Below, in pieces: positions 1-8,336 of a stretch of 64,000 nucleotides of DNA (its first letter is position 1; every line of letters starts with the position of its first letter). The notes under the pieces were generated by a model. That model made no database searches. It was not told where the DNA came from and saw only the letters and a program-made list of their open reading frames with translations. Both the position numbers and the translations under genes were made by a program. The DNA is from Paenibacillus lautus NBRC 15380. GTDB taxonomy: Bacteria > Bacillota > Bacilli > Paenibacillales > Paenibacillaceae. The stretch covers positions 62,001-126,000 of the forward strand of contig NZ_BIMF01000003.1 in the NCBI RefSeq assembly GCF_004000945.1, in the 5' to 3' direction.

Positions 1-435
1 ACAATTCAAGCGAGTGCTGAACGCCATTCTTGAGATTCTCCACAATCTGTCTCATCACGGCAGCATCCCGGAATTCCATGCTGTCATCCGCCAGGATATC
101 GGGCAGCTTAACCCACCGGCTATCCTTAATCTCGCCAGCTCCCAATTGAAGCGAGCCCCCACCACTTCTCCGGTAAAATGAAACATAATAACAGGGTGAT
201 TCAAGCTGCTGATAAATGGATACACGCCTGTAGTGCTTGTCAACTGGACGTCATAACCCGTCTCTTCCTTCACTTCTCTTATAGCCGCCTCAAACATAGC
301 TTCCCCAGGCTCGATGCGCCCTCCCGGGAAGGTCCAGGTATCCCGCACCGAAGGTTTATTTTCTTGGATGATGAGCACTTGATCCCCTTGAAAAAGGGTA
401 ACGCTGACCACAAGAACATTTCCATTTTCCGTCAT
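1..435 (-). pseudogene. Nudix hydrolase, frameshifted and cut by the window edge
   Basis: The start is taken at 435 (MTENGNVLVV) because AAAGGA lies 8 bases upstream; longer upstream reading is not supported. The first ~85 residues carry a full Nudix box (GGRIEPGEAMFEAAIREVKE followed by ETGY), the Mg-binding motif of enzymes that hydrolyse nucleoside diphosphate derivatives. At a run of five C at 156-160 (five G on the coding strand) the frame is lost. Adding one base restores a natural C-terminus (GAGEIKDSRWVKLPDILADD and onward) that continues past base 1. This is either a real one-base deletion or a homopolymer sequencing error. Substrate unknown. Confidence 0.75.
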
Positions 436-595
436 ATCCACATTCCTTTGCACATGATCATAAACAAACAGAACCCACCTTTGGCGTAAACACGAGGAGG
501 GTTCTTGTATGAAATATTGGCTGATTAACATCATTCTACCGTTAACACACACAACGTGCAATCCGGCAGGGCCTTAGATCGTAATGATCGCAATA

Positions 596-955
596 TCAAT
601 ATACCCTTCTTTCCCGTGTAGCCTCTTCAAGCCATGAGACAAGCCCCATTTTGCTAATATAGATTTCGTTTTGCACCACAATATAAGGAAACGGCGAACC
701 CGCAGCAGCCCCCTGCCCTCTTTGCGCATTATCGGAGGAGATGATATTCTTCACCTGGTGCTCGGTAAGATCCAAGAATTCAGCGGTTTGTTCAAGAGTC
801 ATTAACGGACTTTCAGATTGCACCAAGTTGGCTTCATCCGTAACAGCTGGCACAGACTTTGAACCCTCAGTCCCCTGAAGTATAAAACTCGCCGCAACGA
901 TGGAAATCCCGATAATCAAAGAGCTGAAAATTGAACTGTAATTCAATGTCTTCAA
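596..955 (-). CDS. membrane-anchored helix-turn-helix-like protein
   Basis: About 119 residues. I prefer the TTG start at 955 (AGGTGAT six bases upstream) over the ATG at 997. Residues ~5-25 form one hydrophobic segment, followed by a polar linker. A C-terminal part (MTLEQTAEFLDLTEHQVKNI, then PYIVVQNEIYISKMGLVSWL) resembles the excisionase/MerR-like winged helix in which a short helix-turn-helix is followed by 'I..WL'. The N-terminal anchor is unusual for such a fold; the domain would be cytoplasmic if the N-terminus points out. It could be a membrane-tethered regulator or a domain reused for protein contacts. The gene is divergent from the nuclease-like gene at 1176. Confidence 0.6.
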   Translation of the reverse strand: MKTLNYSSIFSSLIIGISIVAASFILQGTEGSKSVPAVTDEANLVQSESPLMTLEQTAEFLDLTEHQVKNIISSDNAQRGQGAAAGSPFPYIVVQNEIYISKMGLVSWLEEATRERRVY

Positions 956-1175
956 ACCATAATCACCTCGATTCATAATGGTATATTCCTGATACACTCA
1001 ACCATTTCCTCCACGAATATCCAAAAGGAAAGCAAAAACCTAAAATATTGTAAATACGCAACCCGCTAAAAATAAGATATGATATGGGCAAATCAGGAAG
1101 GGAGGACAGGATAAACCTACTTAACACCCGCTTTAGAAGAAACATCATCTTGCACATGACGAAGGAGGAACTTTA

Positions 1176-2660
1176 ATGAGAATCCCCAAAATCACCAGCC
1201 TGTTCATGATGCTTACATTTTTGACGTCGGCGTCGCTATCCGCTTCCGGCGAACTGGCAAGCACGGCCGAAGCATCGTCAGGACCTTTGCGCGTGATGAG
1301 CTTCAATCTGCGTTATGCCGCCAATGACAGTCAACCTTGGGAGAAGCGCCGCCCTGTCACGAAGAACCTGATTCTGGAGCATAAACCGGATGTCATCGGG
1401 ACGCAGGAAGGACTTCACCGGCAAATCGTTGATATAGAGAACGATCTGCCGGGATATGACCGAATTGGAATCGGACGTGAAGGCGGGAACTTAGGGGAGT
1501 ACATGGCGATTTTTTATAATACGGAGCGATTGAAGCCCTTGGAGCAGTCTCACTTCTGGCTGTCCGATACGCCGCAGACGATCAGCTCCGCCAGTTGGGG
1601 TAACCAGATTCCGCGGATGGCAACCTGGGTTCGCTTTCAGGATCTTCAGAACGGCAAAACCTTTTATATGGTCAACACGCATCTGGATCACCAATCCGAG
1701 GTTTCCCGGCAGAAGAGCGCCGCACTCATTGTCGACAAAATGAAGGCCTTTGCCTCGGATATCCCTGTGGTCGTGACCGGCGATTTCAATACCGTTCCGG
1801 GAAGCGATACGTATTCGATTTTTACAAGCAACGGGTTGTCGGACGGACATGTCACCGCCAAGAAACGCACCAACGATGACCTGGGAACCTTCCATAATTA
1901 TAAGGACCCTACGGGCGGCGGCAGCGGAAACCGGATTGACTGGATTCTGCATAACCAAGACTGGAATGTCCTGCACAGCGAGATTATCAACTACAATGAA
2001 GACGGCCAATATCCGAGCGATCATTATCCCGTCATGATGGAAGGCATGCTGCAAAAGGCAAACAAAACCACCGAAGAAACCGTGCCCAAGCTGCCCTTGA
2101 CCACGGCTCTGCACATCACTGAGATCGTCGCTAACTCGAACGAGCAAGGGAATTACAATTATGTGGAGATCTACAACCCGAATGACCGGGAAATCGACCT
2201 GGAAGGATATCAAATCTACTACTATTACGACCCTGCGCTTCCGTTCGATAAATCGAAGTCCAATCGCTGGACCATTACGAAGGATCGCTTCAGCACCGAC
2301 ACCATCATCCGCCCTAATGAAGCCAAGGTGATCTGGATCAAGAAGCAGCCTTGCTGTTATGACCTGAGTTTGGAGCAGTTCCTTGCCAACTATAGCGCCT
2401 CCGGAGATGAGCTCTCGCCTTCTCAACTGCTGGCCGTCTTCACGCCGGGGAACAATCAGGGGCTGAACGGAACCTCCACCAATGGACGCTCCTTGGGCAT
2501 TTCGTCGCCATCCGGCACGCATCTTGTGGGCGTCCAGTTCAATAACGGTCAGCTGGATGCCGGAGTCAACGAATCGATCACGTATCTGGAGCCCGAACCG
2601 CTGACGAGCATTATGCAGAAAAAAGAGACCAACCAGGTCCCTTCTCCAGGTCAACCGTAA
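1176..2660 (+). CDS. secreted endonuclease/exonuclease/phosphatase-family protein with lamin-tail domain
   Basis: 494 residues with GGAGG ahead of the ATG. Residues 1-33 look like a signal peptide. Residues ~37-292 are an EEP (DNase I-like) domain: N44 in MSFNLRY, E78 in GTQEG, H169 in NTHLDH, D203/N205 in TGDFNT and D282/H283 in PSDHYP are the expected metal and catalytic residues. Residues ~306-450 form a lamin-tail domain (TEIVANSNEQGNYNYVEIYN), common in exported bacterial nucleases and phosphatases and thought to help surface or substrate binding. Cleavage of extracellular nucleic acid or a phosphodiester is likely; the exact substrate cannot be read. Single gene, ended by the hairpin at 2667. 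Confidence 0.88.
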   Translation: MRIPKITSLFMMLTFLTSASLSASGELASTAEASSGPLRVMSFNLRYAANDSQPWEKRRPVTKNLILEHKPDVIGTQEGLHRQIVDIENDLPGYDRIGIGREGGNLGEYMAIFYNTERLKPLEQSHFWLSDTPQTISSASWGNQIPRMATWVRFQDLQNGKTFYMVNTHLDHQSEVSRQKSAALIVDKMKAFASDIPVVVTGDFNTVPGSDTYSIFTSNGLSDGHVTAKKRTNDDLGTFHNYKDPTGGGSGNRIDWILHNQDWNVLHSEIINYNEDGQYPSDHYPVMMEGMLQKANKTTEETVPKLPLTTALHITEIVANSNEQGNYNYVEIYNPNDREIDLEGYQIYYYYDPALPFDKSKSNRWTITKDRFSTDTIIRPNEAKVIWIKKQPCCYDLSLEQFLANYSASGDELSPSQLLAVFTPGNNQGLNGTSTNGRSLGISSPSGTHLVGVQFNNGQLDAGVNESITYLEPEPLTSIMQKKETNQVPSPGQP

Positions 2661-2666
2661 AATAAA

Positions 2667-2708
2667 AATCCCCCCTTGATCGCTGAAAGCGCCATCTAAG
2701 GGGGAATT
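2667..2708. terminator. bidirectional terminator
   Basis: Arms AATCCCCCCTTGAT and ATCTAAGGGGGAATT pair around a smaller CGCT-GAA-AGCG hairpin. The element lies between the convergent genes ending at 2660 and 2715, with A/T-rich flanks on both sides. Confidence 0.75.
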
Positions 2709-2714
2709 ACTTTA

Positions 2715-3188
2715 TTAAATCGATGTGGATTTATATTGAACAGCCAAACACTGCTTCGCGATGTAAAAAATTTGACCCATATGCTCGGAATAATGCGTGG
2801 CGCATTGATGCAGGATGTCGAGATTGCTTCGTTCTTTACCGCGTACCGGTTGAACTTGTTCAAAGTCCTCGCTCGACATGGATTTTACCGTATCGATCAG
2901 GAATTGAAACCGGTTCTTCACGATCTGAATCAGATCATCCCGGCTGACAAATACCTGCGTCAACTCTTCCTCCCGGTTCCGCGTAACGTCTTGATGTAGA
3001 ATCCCATTCATGACCCGCTCTTGAATGTTACCTTCAATGTGCCTGATCAACGTCGATATGCTCAGACTGGAATGGTTAGGCCGCCAATTGACTTGCTCAT
3101 CGTTTAACTGCACCAACACTTTTAAGGTACGGCTGCGGATGTTTTCAAATTTGTCCTCCAGCCACTTCCGGTTGAACTCATGATCCAT
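2715..3188 (-). CDS. DinB-family (DUF1572-like) protein
   Basis: 157 residues; AAGGAG precedes the ATG. The sequence reads as a four-helix bundle: an N-terminal helix with 'KFENIRSRTLKVLVQL', the 'WRPNHSSLSISTLIRHIEGN' segment and a late 'HQCATHYSEHMGQIFYI' segment. These are the places where DinB-fold proteins carry metal-binding histidines (here near H70 and in the HYSEH stretch). Some DinB/YfiT relatives are metal-dependent thiol transferases, for example with bacillithiol, but most are uncharacterised. Function here unknown. The gene lies just downstream of the methyltransferase at 3229 with 40 bases between, so the two may be co-transcribed. Confidence 0.8.
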   Translation of the reverse strand: MDHEFNRKWLEDKFENIRSRTLKVLVQLNDEQVNWRPNHSSLSISTLIRHIEGNIQERVMNGILHQDVTRNREEELTQVFVSRDDLIQIVKNRFQFLIDTVKSMSSEDFEQVQPVRGKERSNLDILHQCATHYSEHMGQIFYIAKQCLAVQYKSTSI

Positions 3189-3228
3189 AACGCAACACTC
3201 CTTTTTCGGTATGATAAACGATTTGATG

Positions 3229-3906
3229 TCACACCTTCATCGCTTTCCAGATGTATTTGTGTTCACGGACTCCAAGCTGCCCGTCGATCTGATTCTCCCG
3301 CATCTTGGCCTCGAGTTCACCCTTCAATTCCGGCAAGGTGAAATCGGGATTTCCCGGCGCATCCGACAGAAACAATGCAAATTCTCGGGCATTCGGGAAG
3401 TACGTAATCGCTTCATTATACTCCTCAATCTCGACATTCATGTAGCCATTCTCCGACAATCGCCTTCGAACGGCAGTCACATCATTATGTATGCCGATAA
3501 TGATGCCGCCTGAAGCTAATATCCTGGGATGTTCCAGGATCGAGGTGGGCCCTCTGCGGTCATAGATGAGATCAAACTGTCCGTCTTGAAAGGGCAACTC
3601 GGTTTTCGTTGTGGCATACACAAATTCCACATTCCCGATTCCGCTGCTCTCGAGCAAGGATTGGGAGATTCGGATCATCTCAGCGGAATTGTCAAAACCG
3701 ATGATGTTCTCAGCATGCCTGGACATCCGGAGCGTGAACTCGCCATGCCCGCAGCCTGCGTCCAGCGCCGAATGAAACTGCGGCAGCATCTCCACTAACC
3801 GCTCCTCAAACACCTCTTCTGCCGACCTTCCGACTACGGTACACACCGCTCTTCCTTTGTAGCCACCATTCCTTCGTGCGATCATGTCATACCAAGCTAT
3901 TCCCAT
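3229..3906 (-). CDS. class I SAM-dependent methyltransferase
   Basis: 225 residues, start supported by GGAGGTAAGT. The SAM-binding motif I is LDAGCGHGEFTLRM, followed by the acidic end of strand 2 (IIGFDNSAEM) and a motif IV-like FDLIYDRRGPTSI. A late region (DFTLPELKGELEAKM) may form a cap. Family usual length. The methyl acceptor cannot be told; close relatives are generic type 11/25 methyltransferases. It probably leads a two-gene unit with the DinB-family gene downstream. Confidence 0.85.
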   Translation of the reverse strand: MGIAWYDMIARRNGGYKGRAVCTVVGRSAEEVFEERLVEMLPQFHSALDAGCGHGEFTLRMSRHAENIIGFDNSAEMIRISQSLLESSGIGNVEFVYATTKTELPFQDGQFDLIYDRRGPTSILEHPRILASGGIIIGIHNDVTAVRRRLSENGYMNVEIEEYNEAITYFPNAREFALFLSDAPGNPDFTLPELKGELEAKMRENQIDGQLGVREHKYIWKAMKV

Positions 3907-4209
3907 ACTTACCTCCTCCGCTGATAGGCTGCATTACATTCATCATCCAAGATAACAGAAACCTGTTGTTACATGATCCTCTATGGAAGCCGACAGGTAC
4001 CCATTCAACCGATATATCTAATGACTTAAAATATTACCATTTTGTTCCGTAATGTCAACGGTTACATTGAAAAAAAATCCATCAAAATCATACCTTTATC
4101 TTTCAAAGTTCCCGATAGCATTCAGAAAAAACAATTGCTTTTGTCATAATTTGTCGTCTACAATGATGGGATATAAATCCAATACATAACTACATACAGG
4201 GGGATTCAA
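3907..4209. other. intergenic region between divergent genes
   Basis: About 300 AT-rich bases between the divergent methyltransferase and SLH genes. The only element I can support is the promoter at 4135-4164 for the SLH gene. No open reading frame with a plausible ribosome site is seen. Confidence 0.6.
4135..4164 (+). promoter_or_regulatory. sigma-A-type promoter for the SLH gene
   Basis: TTGCTT (4135-4140) and TACAAT (4159-4164) are separated by 18 bases and lie ~45 bases before the ATG at 4210, which has AGGGGG upstream. Confidence 0.5.
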
Positions 4210-5418
4210 ATGTTTCTAAGAAGGTGGAGTCGTTTATTATCTTTAACTCTTATTCTATCGTTGTGCATGACAACCATGGCAAGCGCGGCGGGATCCAGCC
4301 AAGCCAAATATGCCTGGGCCAATGAATCCGTTGATTTCCTGAGATCTCATGGGGTTTTTGAGAATATGGAGTATCGGACAAAAACGTTAGGCAAGATGGT
4401 GACCAAATCCGATCTTACCCTTATGGTTCACCGGTTGTTTACCGATTTCCGGGTCGAAGCCGATAAGAATATCAACATTCCCGGCGTCCCTGATGGGCAC
4501 CCATCCTACCAGATCTTTAAGGATGTATACGGCAGTATACCTTCAGCGCCGAACGGATTAATCGGAGCCGCCGACAAAATCAATTATGGCAATGAAACCT
4601 TCAAGTATATACCGGAGAAAGTGCTGACTCGCTGGGACTTATTGATCACGCTGAATGCGCTGTTTGAAGATATTGGATATTCCTTGGAGTTATCGGACGG
4701 TGAGGAGGTTGCGAGACTGCGGGCGATTAAAGATCTCCCCAAGAGATATTTCAATTCCTACAAGCAATATGAACAATGGAAGTATGCCTATCAGCCGTTG
4801 GCACCCGAAATCGGATTGATGCAAGACAAAAAATGGGGGCCTTCCTTAGCCTCCGATCTCGATTACGTCAAAGCTTATGCCCTGCTCGGCTTTGCCGAGG
4901 CCGGCATCATGAAACCCGACGCGAAAGGGTATTTTCGTCCGAATCAAAAGGTAACGTTAGCCGAAACCGCAGTCGTCCTGCATCGTATTTACGATTATTA
5001 TGAGGACAGCGACTATGTCCAGGAACCATCGGCAGATGATCTCATTCCGAATGGCACAAGAAACTTTATCTATGCGGGTTCCCCATCAGGGCACGGAGAA
5101 AGTCCGGTTGCTGACTTTGCTTTAGTGAATCCCGATTCCGTACCGGAATTCTATCTGGCCGTGAAGGCTTCAGAGAAAATCGACTTGCAGATCAACGTGA
5201 ACGGGGAGCCTTCCTTTTATACTTACGAACAATTAAGCAACCCTAAGCAGCCTGTTCGTATAACCTTGAATGGCGCATCCTATGCGGAGTTCATTCCCAT
5301 CATCCGAAGCAAGGGTCAGAAAGCCACCGATGAGAATAATAACATTAAAGTTATGTATTATTACGCTGATACATTTCAAGACTTTACTCAATTATTAGGG
5401 TATGAGACTGATCTCTAG
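4210..5418 (+). CDS. S-layer homology (SLH) domain-containing exported protein
   Basis: 402 residues. Residues 1-26 form a signal peptide ending in ASA. Residues ~33-80 (WANESVDFLRSHGVF, then MVTKSDLTLMVHRLF) and ~220-262 (AYALLGFAEAGIM, YFRPNQKVTLAETAVVLHRI) are SLH repeats, the modules that bind pyruvylated cell-wall polymer. A more diverged repeat may lie between them around 'KVLTRWDLLITLNALF'. The last ~120 residues show no enzyme motif and may form a beta-domain. The protein is probably wall-anchored with an unknown role. It has its own promoter and terminator. Confidence 0.85.
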   Translation: MFLRRWSRLLSLTLILSLCMTTMASAAGSSQAKYAWANESVDFLRSHGVFENMEYRTKTLGKMVTKSDLTLMVHRLFTDFRVEADKNINIPGVPDGHPSYQIFKDVYGSIPSAPNGLIGAADKINYGNETFKYIPEKVLTRWDLLITLNALFEDIGYSLELSDGEEVARLRAIKDLPKRYFNSYKQYEQWKYAYQPLAPEIGLMQDKKWGPSLASDLDYVKAYALLGFAEAGIMKPDAKGYFRPNQKVTLAETAVVLHRIYDYYEDSDYVQEPSADDLIPNGTRNFIYAGSPSGHGESPVADFALVNPDSVPEFYLAVKASEKIDLQINVNGEPSFYTYEQLSNPKQPVRITLNGASYAEFIPIIRSKGQKATDENNNIKVMYYYADTFQDFTQLLGYETDL

Positions 5419-5428
5419 TTAGGCTAAT

Positions 5429-5473
5429 AAAGGGAGTGCACAACTGTTGGATACAGTTTGCACTCCCTTTTGT
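5429..5473. terminator. terminator of the SLH gene, probably bidirectional
   Basis: A perfect 12-base stem, AAAGGGAGTGCA paired with TGCACTCCCTTT, is followed by TTTG on the plus strand. It sits between the convergent SLH and Nudix genes. Confidence 0.85.
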
Positions 5474-5489
5474 CATGGCACTAGTTACT

Positions 5490-5948
5490 TCAAGTTCTTA
5501 AAATGCTTGTCGTCCCGCTGCGCAGATCCTCAAATACCGGCCTTTGAACGGAGCTAATATCCTCTACATCAATCTCATGCAATGCCTTGAATTCCAACTG
5601 CAACGACTCGTTGTTCACATCGTGATGTATAAGTACTCTGCCTTGCTCCTCCGTCTTCCCTTCCAAATCCACCGTTACATTAAAAATAAACATGACAAAC
5701 ACGACTTCGTTTCCGTCCGGATATCGATACTGCATTCTTGGCCCGCTATAGACCGCATAGAGTTCATAATCGCGGACGACCAGCCCCGTTTCTTCGAGCA
5801 CTTCCCGTCTCATCGTCTCTTCAACGGACTCTCCGGCCTCCATACCGCCGCCGGGAAGACCCCAGTTTCCATAGTCCGATCGTCTCTGAAGCAAAATGCG
5901 CCCTTGATGATCCCGGATGATGGCGCCGCCAGTCACGATGATTTTCAT
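5490..5948 (-). CDS. Nudix hydrolase
   Basis: 152 residues, start with AGAGGA upstream. The Nudix box is GGGMEAGESVEETMRREVLE followed by ETG, and the preceding NWGLPGG is typical. The early 'VTGGAIIRDHQGRILLQRRS' strand fits the MutT/ADP-ribose-pyrophosphatase-like group. It would hydrolyse a nucleotide or sugar diphosphate with Mg; substrate unknown. It lies 39 bases upstream, in the reading direction, of... no coding partner on its 3' side except the convergent SLH gene, and follows the GNAT gene at 5988 closely enough (39 bases) to share its transcript. Confidence 0.88.
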   Translation of the reverse strand: MKIIVTGGAIIRDHQGRILLQRRSDYGNWGLPGGGMEAGESVEETMRREVLEETGLVVRDYELYAVYSGPRMQYRYPDGNEVVFVMFIFNVTVDLEGKTEEQGRVLIHHDVNNESLQLEFKALHEIDVEDISSVQRPVFEDLRSGTTSILRT

Positions 5949-5987
5949 ATCAGCATAATCCTCTCCACATACATATAGGCTGAGGGT

Positions 5988-6431
5988 TTACAGCATCAGC
6001 TTCGCTACGGATTCCCCCATAGACCACGGCATCACGCCGATTTCCTCAAAACCCGCTTTGACGTAAAGCTGTCTTGCCAGCTCGTTCTTCGGATCAAAAC
6101 TTAGCATGAGGACATCCGTCCGGTCATGCTTGTTCCGGATTTCTTCGATTATGATTCGAAGTGCTTCTTTACCATATCCCTTCCCTTGATAATGCCCGTC
6201 GATCATGAAACGGTATATCCAATAGTTCCCGTCATCGGAGTCCAAGCCATACAACGCGAATCCGATCATCGTCTGACCATCATAAATCGCCATCGCTACA
6301 AAATGTTCAAGAAATTGAAACTGGGCAATCGAATATAGATTAGAGGCAATAAAGCCTTCTTGCTCCGGTTTCGCTTTCAGTTTAATGCATTCGGTCCAAT
6401 TATCCTTATCAACGGGTTGCAGTCTAATCAT
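5988..6431 (-). CDS. GNAT N-acetyltransferase, BltD/PaiA-like
   Basis: 147 residues with AAGGAG before the ATG. The acetyl-CoA pyrophosphate-binding loop is HYQGKGYGKEAL (Q/RxxGxG/A motif). The opening 'MIRLQPVDKDNWTECIKLK' and 'YWIYRFMIDGHYQGKG' match spermine/spermidine acetyltransferase relatives. The substrate is probably a polyamine or other small amine. It is closely related in sequence style to the N-terminal half of the next gene (6471), suggesting duplication of one GNAT ancestor. Confidence 0.85.
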   Translation of the reverse strand: MIRLQPVDKDNWTECIKLKAKPEQEGFIASNLYSIAQFQFLEHFVAMAIYDGQTMIGFALYGLDSDDGNYWIYRFMIDGHYQGKGYGKEALRIIIEEIRNKHDRTDVLMLSFDPKNELARQLYVKAGFEEIGVMPWSMGESVAKLML

Positions 6432-6470
6432 GTCAAGCTCCTTCGGATGGTTGTTGGTTTTAACACTCGC

Positions 6471-7391
6471 CTACTCCAAATACTTAATAAAGTAATAATG
6501 CTGATGTCCCCTTGGGGCATCGTCAATACGAGTTATCTCTTGAAATCCATGTTTACGGTAGAATACCGGCGCTTGAAAGCTGAAGGTATTGAGCTTGATG
6601 AATGTGCACTGCTTTTCTCTTGCGATCCTCTCGATCTCCTGTAGCATTCTTGAGCCGTATCCCCGCCCCCGGAATCGATCATCGACCCATAGAATATCGA
6701 CCTCAATCCAATTCCAGCAAAATACACTGTTGATACCGCCTGCGATTTCATCATTCTCATCTTTTATATGTAAGTTGATCTCCTTGTAATTCTGCTGCAA
6801 ATCTTCTGCGATAAACTGTGCATTAAATTTAATCAAATTCGTCCGTACCGTTTGCGCTTCTTCAGAACTGCTTCGATGGATGTTGATCTGCGACATTTCG
6901 TCACGCTCCCTTCTCTTAACTTCTTGATTTGATAGAACATCCAGCTTCAGAACTTCCTCATCGCCAAACCAGTTTCCCGTTTCCGCAAAACCTAGATTGC
7001 TGTACAAGGTTTTCGCTATCCGGTTATCCTTATGTACGGTCAGGCGTATTTCTTCACATTGTGGAAATTGGCTTTGGATCCATGTAATCATCTGGAGTAT
7101 AGCTGCTCTGCCATATCCTTTGCCCTGTTCTTTTGCATCTATTAAAAAGCCGTTGATCCAATAACCATCGGTTGTATTCACTTCATAAGCATGCATGATA
7201 AATCCGACCATTCGGTTCCCGTCATATATCGCAAAAGGAATGTATTCGACTTGTTCACCATCCGGCTTGATGTAGATCTTGGCTAGAGATACAGCTACCG
7301 CTGGCACAAACCCCTGCTGTGGGTCCAAAACCTGCAGTGCCAATGCTTCTTCCCAGTTCTTTCGATTGACCGGCTTTAACTCTATGTCCAT
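6471..7391 (-). CDS. double GNAT acetyltransferase (two-domain fusion)
   Basis: 306 residues. Residues 1-155 are a BltD-like GNAT domain (KEQGKGYGRAAI at ~88-99). Residues ~166-306 are a second, unlike GNAT domain (DDRFRGRGYGSRM, then NTFSFQAPVFYRKHGF) of the kind seen in stand-alone streptothricin/histone-acetyltransferase-like proteins. Between them lies a charged linker (NQEVKRRERDE). An internal ATG at 6896 starts exactly at domain two and has AAGGGAG upstream, so the gene looks like two neighbouring genes joined by loss of a stop codon, and domain two may still be made separately. The start at 7391 has GGGAGG upstream. Confidence 0.88.
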   Translation of the reverse strand: MDIELKPVNRKNWEEALALQVLDPQQGFVPAVAVSLAKIYIKPDGEQVEYIPFAIYDGNRMVGFIMHAYEVNTTDGYWINGFLIDAKEQGKGYGRAAILQMITWIQSQFPQCEEIRLTVHKDNRIAKTLYSNLGFAETGNWFGDEEVLKLDVLSNQEVKRRERDEMSQINIHRSSSEEAQTVRTNLIKFNAQFIAEDLQQNYKEINLHIKDENDEIAGGINSVFCWNWIEVDILWVDDRFRGRGYGSRMLQEIERIAREKQCTFIKLNTFSFQAPVFYRKHGFQEITRIDDAPRGHQHYYFIKYLE

Positions 7392-7504
7392 ATCATCGTC
7401 CTCCCAAGCGAGCGTACATTAAACCAAATAATACCATATGGAGTTGCGATATTCCTGGAATTAAACGACTTTATATAAACTCTTCCAAAATACATCCAGC
7501 CCAA

Positions 7505-7888
7505 TCAACTATAATCCTCTATCACTGCTACCTTATCGTCTCTAAACGCAAATACGGAATTTCCCTTCATTTGAATTCTATCGCCGGCCTTCATACCGTT
7601 GGGCAGATCCTTAGCGAGAATACCCTCGTAGTCAATCTCAACCTGAGCTTTGTCATCTTCAAACGAATAACCAACGATAGTCTGACAGCGATAGGAGAAT
7701 AACGACTTGGACTGTTCGGCTATTTCTCGAAATTTCCCGATTCCTTTTGTCTCCACATCCACCGATCCGCTAGAACTATTTCTGAATTCAATATCCTTAT
7801 GCAGAAGAGCTACCATCCCCTCGACATCAAAAGAATTGTAGAGCCTCACATACTCTTCGATCATGTCCTTCATTTTTATAGGATTCAC
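7505..7888 (-). CDS. NTF2-like/SnoaL-like protein
   Basis: 127 residues from a GTG start with AAAGGGG nine bases upstream. The pattern 'YVRLYNSFDVEGMVALLHKD' followed by 'EFRNSSSG' and a curved beta-sheet ending in 'VFAFRDDKVAVIEDYS' is the SnoaL/NTF2 fold. Such small cone-shaped proteins bind or isomerise small hydrophobic molecules or act as dimerising domains. No diagnostic catalytic residue can be assigned. Single gene. Confidence 0.75.
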   Translation of the reverse strand: MNPIKMKDMIEEYVRLYNSFDVEGMVALLHKDIEFRNSSSGSVDVETKGIGKFREIAEQSKSLFSYRCQTIVGYSFEDDKAQVEIDYEGILAKDLPNGMKAGDRIQMKGNSVFAFRDDKVAVIEDYS

Positions 7889-7972
7889 ATTACATATCCC
7901 CTTTTGTCCGTTTTAGGTTACAACTCTAATTTTGTAAAACTCCGCTTTTTGCTTTGCACACTTCTCATCAAC

Positions 7973-8000
7973 TTGTCATTTAATATACTGACTCTACTAT
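7973..8000 (+). promoter_or_regulatory. promoter of the orphan small gene
   Basis: TTGTCA (7973-7978), a 16-base spacer and TACTAT (7995-8000). Transcription would start only a few bases before the ribosome site AGAGGTG of the gene at 8020, giving a very short leader. Confidence 0.5.
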
Positions 8001-8019
8001 AGTAAAAGAGGTGAATCGA

Positions 8020-8283
8020 ATGGGGCGTGTCCGCGCTGTTCCTCAACCGGATTTAGTATTAATCAGCTGGTCAAGAAACCCTCTTGTTGCGGGCTCCGCG
8101 CGTAGAATCGTTGCTGCCCGTGTCATTGGCGATGCTTCTCCTTGCCGAGCTGATTTGACGCCGAATGCATTGCTAAGAACTGCCTTAGCCTGCTTATTAG
8201 ATAATGATGTAGGTTTCAAAATCGTATTCCGCCAAAGAACATCCAATATTAGCGGATATCTGTTATTACAGCGTAATGCATAA
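8020..8283 (+). CDS. small basic protein of unknown function
   Basis: 87 residues. I choose the ATG at 8020 (AGAGGTG six bases upstream) over the GTG at 8011, which overlaps that site. I do not recognise it. It is rich in arginine and hydrophobic residues (SARRIVAARVIGD, LTPNALLRTALACLLDN), has three short hydrophobic stretches, one Trp and two Cys, and no signal peptide. An alternative reading frame lies on the other strand at 8043-8303, but a promoter, ribosome site and terminator all favour the plus strand. Confidence 0.6.
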   Translation: MGRVRAVPQPDLVLISWSRNPLVAGSARRIVAARVIGDASPCRADLTPNALLRTALACLLDNDVGFKIVFRQRTSNISGYLLLQRNA

Positions 8284-8292
8284 CCTATGATT

Positions 8293-8320
8293 AAGAGCAG
8301 CATTATCGCTGCTCTTTTTT
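8293..8320 (+). terminator. terminator of the small gene at 8020
   Basis: AAGAGCAGC and GCTGCTCTT form a nine-base stem with a six-base loop, followed directly by a T run; it begins ten bases after the stop codon. Confidence 0.9.
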
Positions 8321-8336
8321 GTCTCTTTTCTCGGGG

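Noticed and set aside
1491..2654. 387-residue open frame opposite the EEP gene
   Set aside because: Shadow of the plus-strand gene; no ribosome site, and the plus-strand protein has clear domains and catalytic residues.
8043..8303. 86-residue frame opposite the small gene at 8020
   Set aside because: The promoter, ribosome site and terminator all point to the plus strand.
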